NCBI GenBank assembly: GCA_009712635.1
Contig: WASS01000026.1
Coordinates: forward strand, 62,001 to 126,000
Direction of reading: 5' to 3'
Length of the DNA: 64,000 bases
DNA from: Hungatella sp.
Lineage (GTDB): Bacteria; Bacillota; Clostridia; Lachnospirales; Lachnospiraceae
In this document: in pieces, positions 62,298 to 64,000 of the stretch
Layout: every line of letters starts with the position of its first letter
Position numbering within the stretch: position 1 is the stretch's first letter
Position numbers and translations under genes: made by a program
The notes under the pieces: model-generated
Databases searched by the model: none
Seen by the model: only the letters and a program-made list of their open reading frames with translations
What the model was told of the DNA's origin: nothing

Positions 62298-63119
62298 ATG
62301 TGGATTTTATGGCTGATAGCTGTTTCCTGTATCATATATTATACTGTGATCGTGATTTATTCTGGCATTACCACTTCATTTTCGTTAATCTGGTTAATGT
62401 TCGCTGCCATAAGCGTATTGCTGGCTGCAGGATGGGAAGCATATATAAAATATAAGGACAAAATTCCCTTATGGATTCCGGTATCGGTGGTCACTATGTG
62501 CTGTACAGGAATCATGGTGTTTGCGGTGGTGGAGATTCTTATATTTACCGGAGTCACTGTCCGTGACACCTCGAATCTGGACTATGTCATTGTGCTAGGT
62601 GCAAGAGTGAAAGAAACCGGAATCACCAAATCCTTAAAAAAACGATTGGATAAAGCAATCAAATATCTGGATGACAATCCCGGTACCATTCTGGTGCTTT
62701 CCGGCGGGCAGGGAGAGGATGAGCCAGTCAGTGAAGCAGTTGCCATGCGGGATTATCTGGTATATAACGGGGTAAGGGAGGAAAAGCTGATATTAGACAC
62801 CCGGTCTTTCAGTACGGTAGAGAATATAGCATACAGCAGGGTTGCAATAGAAGAAGATCAGGCCAGGAAGAAGGTCAGCCGGCTGGATAATCCAATTATT
62901 ATGAAACCCGGAACGTTTATGGAGGTACCTGACAAGCCTATTAAGATTGGGGTGCTGACCAATGATTTTCATGTATACCGTGCCCAGCAGATAGCAAAAA
63001 AATGGGGAATTCCGGATATCTGTGCCATATCCTGTGACTCCGACCCCATTCTTTTCCTACACTTTTGTGTGAGAGAGTGTGCAGCGATATTAAAAGACAA
63101 ATTAGTGGGTAATATGTAA
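62298..63119 (+). CDS. YdcF/ElyC family membrane protein (DUF218)
   Basis: The protein has 273 residues. Three hydrophobic helices occupy the first ~85 residues. A DUF218 domain (~95-270) follows with YVIVLGARVKETGITKSLKKRL (partly quoted), LVLSGGQGEDE and TNDFHVYRA. A stretch of about 30 residues (RKKVSRLDNPIIMKPG) looks like an insertion before the last strands. Members affect envelope precursor metabolism; the exact activity is unknown. GGAGG precedes the ATG by about 10 bases. Confidence 0.88.
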   Translation: MWILWLIAVSCIIYYTVIVIYSGITTSFSLIWLMFAAISVLLAAGWEAYIKYKDKIPLWIPVSVVTMCCTGIMVFAVVEILIFTGVTVRDTSNLDYVIVLGARVKETGITKSLKKRLDKAIKYLDDNPGTILVLSGGQGEDEPVSEAVAMRDYLVYNGVREEKLILDTRSFSTVENIAYSRVAIEEDQARKKVSRLDNPIIMKPGTFMEVPDKPIKIGVLTNDFHVYRAQQIAKKWGIPDICAISCDSDPILFLHFCVRECAAILKDKLVGNM

Positions 63120-63153
63120 TTAATACAGAGTTTGCAGGAGGAAAAAATCATAT

Positions 63154-64000
63154 ATGAATCAATTAGAAAAACTTGCAGCCTATGAGGTTGTGGAGGAAAA
63201 AGAAATTGCGGAGTTAAACGCCACAGGATGCGTACTCCATCATAAGAAAAGTGGAGCAAGAATTTTCATTATACCATGCGACGATGATAATAAGGTATTT
63301 AACATTGGATTCAGAACTCCTCCGGGGGACAGCACTGGAGTGGCACACATTCTGGAACACAGCGTTTTATGCGGTTCTGATCAGTTCCCTGTAAAAGATC
63401 CTTTCGTGGAATTGGTCAAAGGTTCCCTTAATACATTCTTAAATGCCATGACTTATCCGGATAAAACCGTATATCCGGTTGCAAGCTGTAATGAAAAGGA
63501 TTTTCATAACCTGATGAATGTCTATATGGATGCAGTTCTTCATCCAAACATTTATAAAGAAGAGAAGATCTTTATGCAGGAAGGCTGGCATTATGAGCTG
63601 GAAGATAAAGACTCGAATTTAATCTATAACGGAGTGGTTTATAATGAGATGAAAGGTGCTTTTTCCTCTCCGGAAGAAGTTCTTGACCGTTTTACCAGAA
63701 AGGTACTTTTCCCGGATAACTGCTATGGTCAGGAATCCGGCGGAGATCCATCCTTTATTCCCAATCTCACATATGAGGAATTCTTAAATTTCCACAGGAA
63801 GTATTATCACCCGTCCAACAGTTATATTTACCTTTACGGCGATATGGATATGGAAGAAAAGCTTACATGGCTGGACCGTGAGTATTTAAGCCACTATGAT
63901 CAGGCAGAGGTTGATTCCAGAATAGAAAGACAGAAACCGTTTGAACATCCGGTACAGGAAGAGACATTTTATTCCATAACAGAAGGGGAATCCGTAGAAA
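63154..64000 (+). CDS. M16C insulinase-family metallopeptidase (partial, runs off the window)
   Basis: This is the first ~282 residues of a presequence-protease-like peptidase. The inverted zinc motif HILEH (HxxEH) is in VAHILEHSVLCGSD near residue 66, and the third ligand region GVVYNEMKGAF follows about 100 residues later. FLNAMTYPDKTVYPVAS is also typical. AGGAGG precedes the ATG. The full-length family protein has near 970 residues, so roughly two thirds lie beyond the right edge. Confidence 0.93.
   Translation, partial: MNQLEKLAAYEVVEEKEIAELNATGCVLHHKKSGARIFIIPCDDDNKVFNIGFRTPPGDSTGVAHILEHSVLCGSDQFPVKDPFVELVKGSLNTFLNAMTYPDKTVYPVASCNEKDFHNLMNVYMDAVLHPNIYKEEKIFMQEGWHYELEDKDSNLIYNGVVYNEMKGAFSSPEEVLDRFTRKVLFPDNCYGQESGGDPSFIPNLTYEEFLNFHRKYYHPSNSYIYLYGDMDMEEKLTWLDREYLSHYDQAEVDSRIERQKPFEHPVQEETFYSITEGESVE

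Overview
The window looks like a chromosomal segment of a spore-forming, low-to-moderate-GC Firmicute of class Clostridia, most likely family Lachnospiraceae (a Lacrimispora/Lachnoclostridium-like genome is my guess). The reasons are the glycolytic run gap-pgk-tpiA-gpmI, the sporulation genes gpr and spoIIP, the order rpsT-gpr-spoIIP-lepA-hemW-hrcA-grpE-dnaK-dnaJ-prmA-rsmE, the ireB-ruvX-DUF1292 trio, strong AGGAGG ribosome binding sites and frequent TTG/GTG starts. No rRNA, tRNA, insertion sequence, CRISPR array or integrase was seen.

Layout. 1-6.8 kb: Na/phosphate cotransporter, then lower glycolysis. 6.9-16.7 kb: an unrecognised protein, an ABC exporter, a DegV protein, a sensor kinase without a regulator next to a GerMN lipoprotein, ComEC (probably started at AUA) and holA. 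16.8-32.9 kb: an accessory block between holA and rpsT. It holds a DUF6774 gene and then a complete contractile-tail module with no head, terminase, portal, integrase or replication genes, which is best read as an R-type tailocin (PBSX/diffocin-like). Its parts are a divergent repressor/ImmA switch, sheath, tube, a frameshifted tail chaperone, an 820-residue tape measure, LysM and hub proteins, baseplate wedge proteins, adaptor and glycine-rich receptor-binding protein, holin and amidase. 32.9-39.4 kb: rpsT, gpr, spoIIP, a probable type I toxin-antitoxin unit, lepA and hemW. 39.4-46.7 kb: two secreted 3D-domain proteins, the CIRCE-controlled hrcA-grpE-dnaK-dnaJ operon and a secreted wall-binding protein. 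47-59.7 kb: TauE-type permease, prmA, rsmE, NifS/NifZ-type desulfurase plus thiI, a Crh-like HPr paralogue, mtaB, ireB-ruvX-DUF1292, a Fur-family regulator, RNase J, an MltG-like stub, trmR and a U32 protein. 59.7-62.1 kb: a MarR-controlled operon with a membrane/kinase fusion and phenolic acid decarboxylase. 62.2-64 kb: a YdcF-type membrane protein and the start of an M16C peptidase.

The signals I consider most worth following are these. (1) The tailocin with its operator pair and a textbook A AAA AAC -1 frameshift site. (2) A 51-52 bp element carrying alternating GTCC/GGAC words and a Shine-Dalgarno sequence, single before rsmE and four times in tandem before ruvX, with compensatory changes in one stem. 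(3) A compact toxin/antisense-RNA unit between spoIIP and lepA. (4) The MarR-YczE/kinase fusion-PadC operon. All function calls rest on reading motifs by eye; no database search was run.
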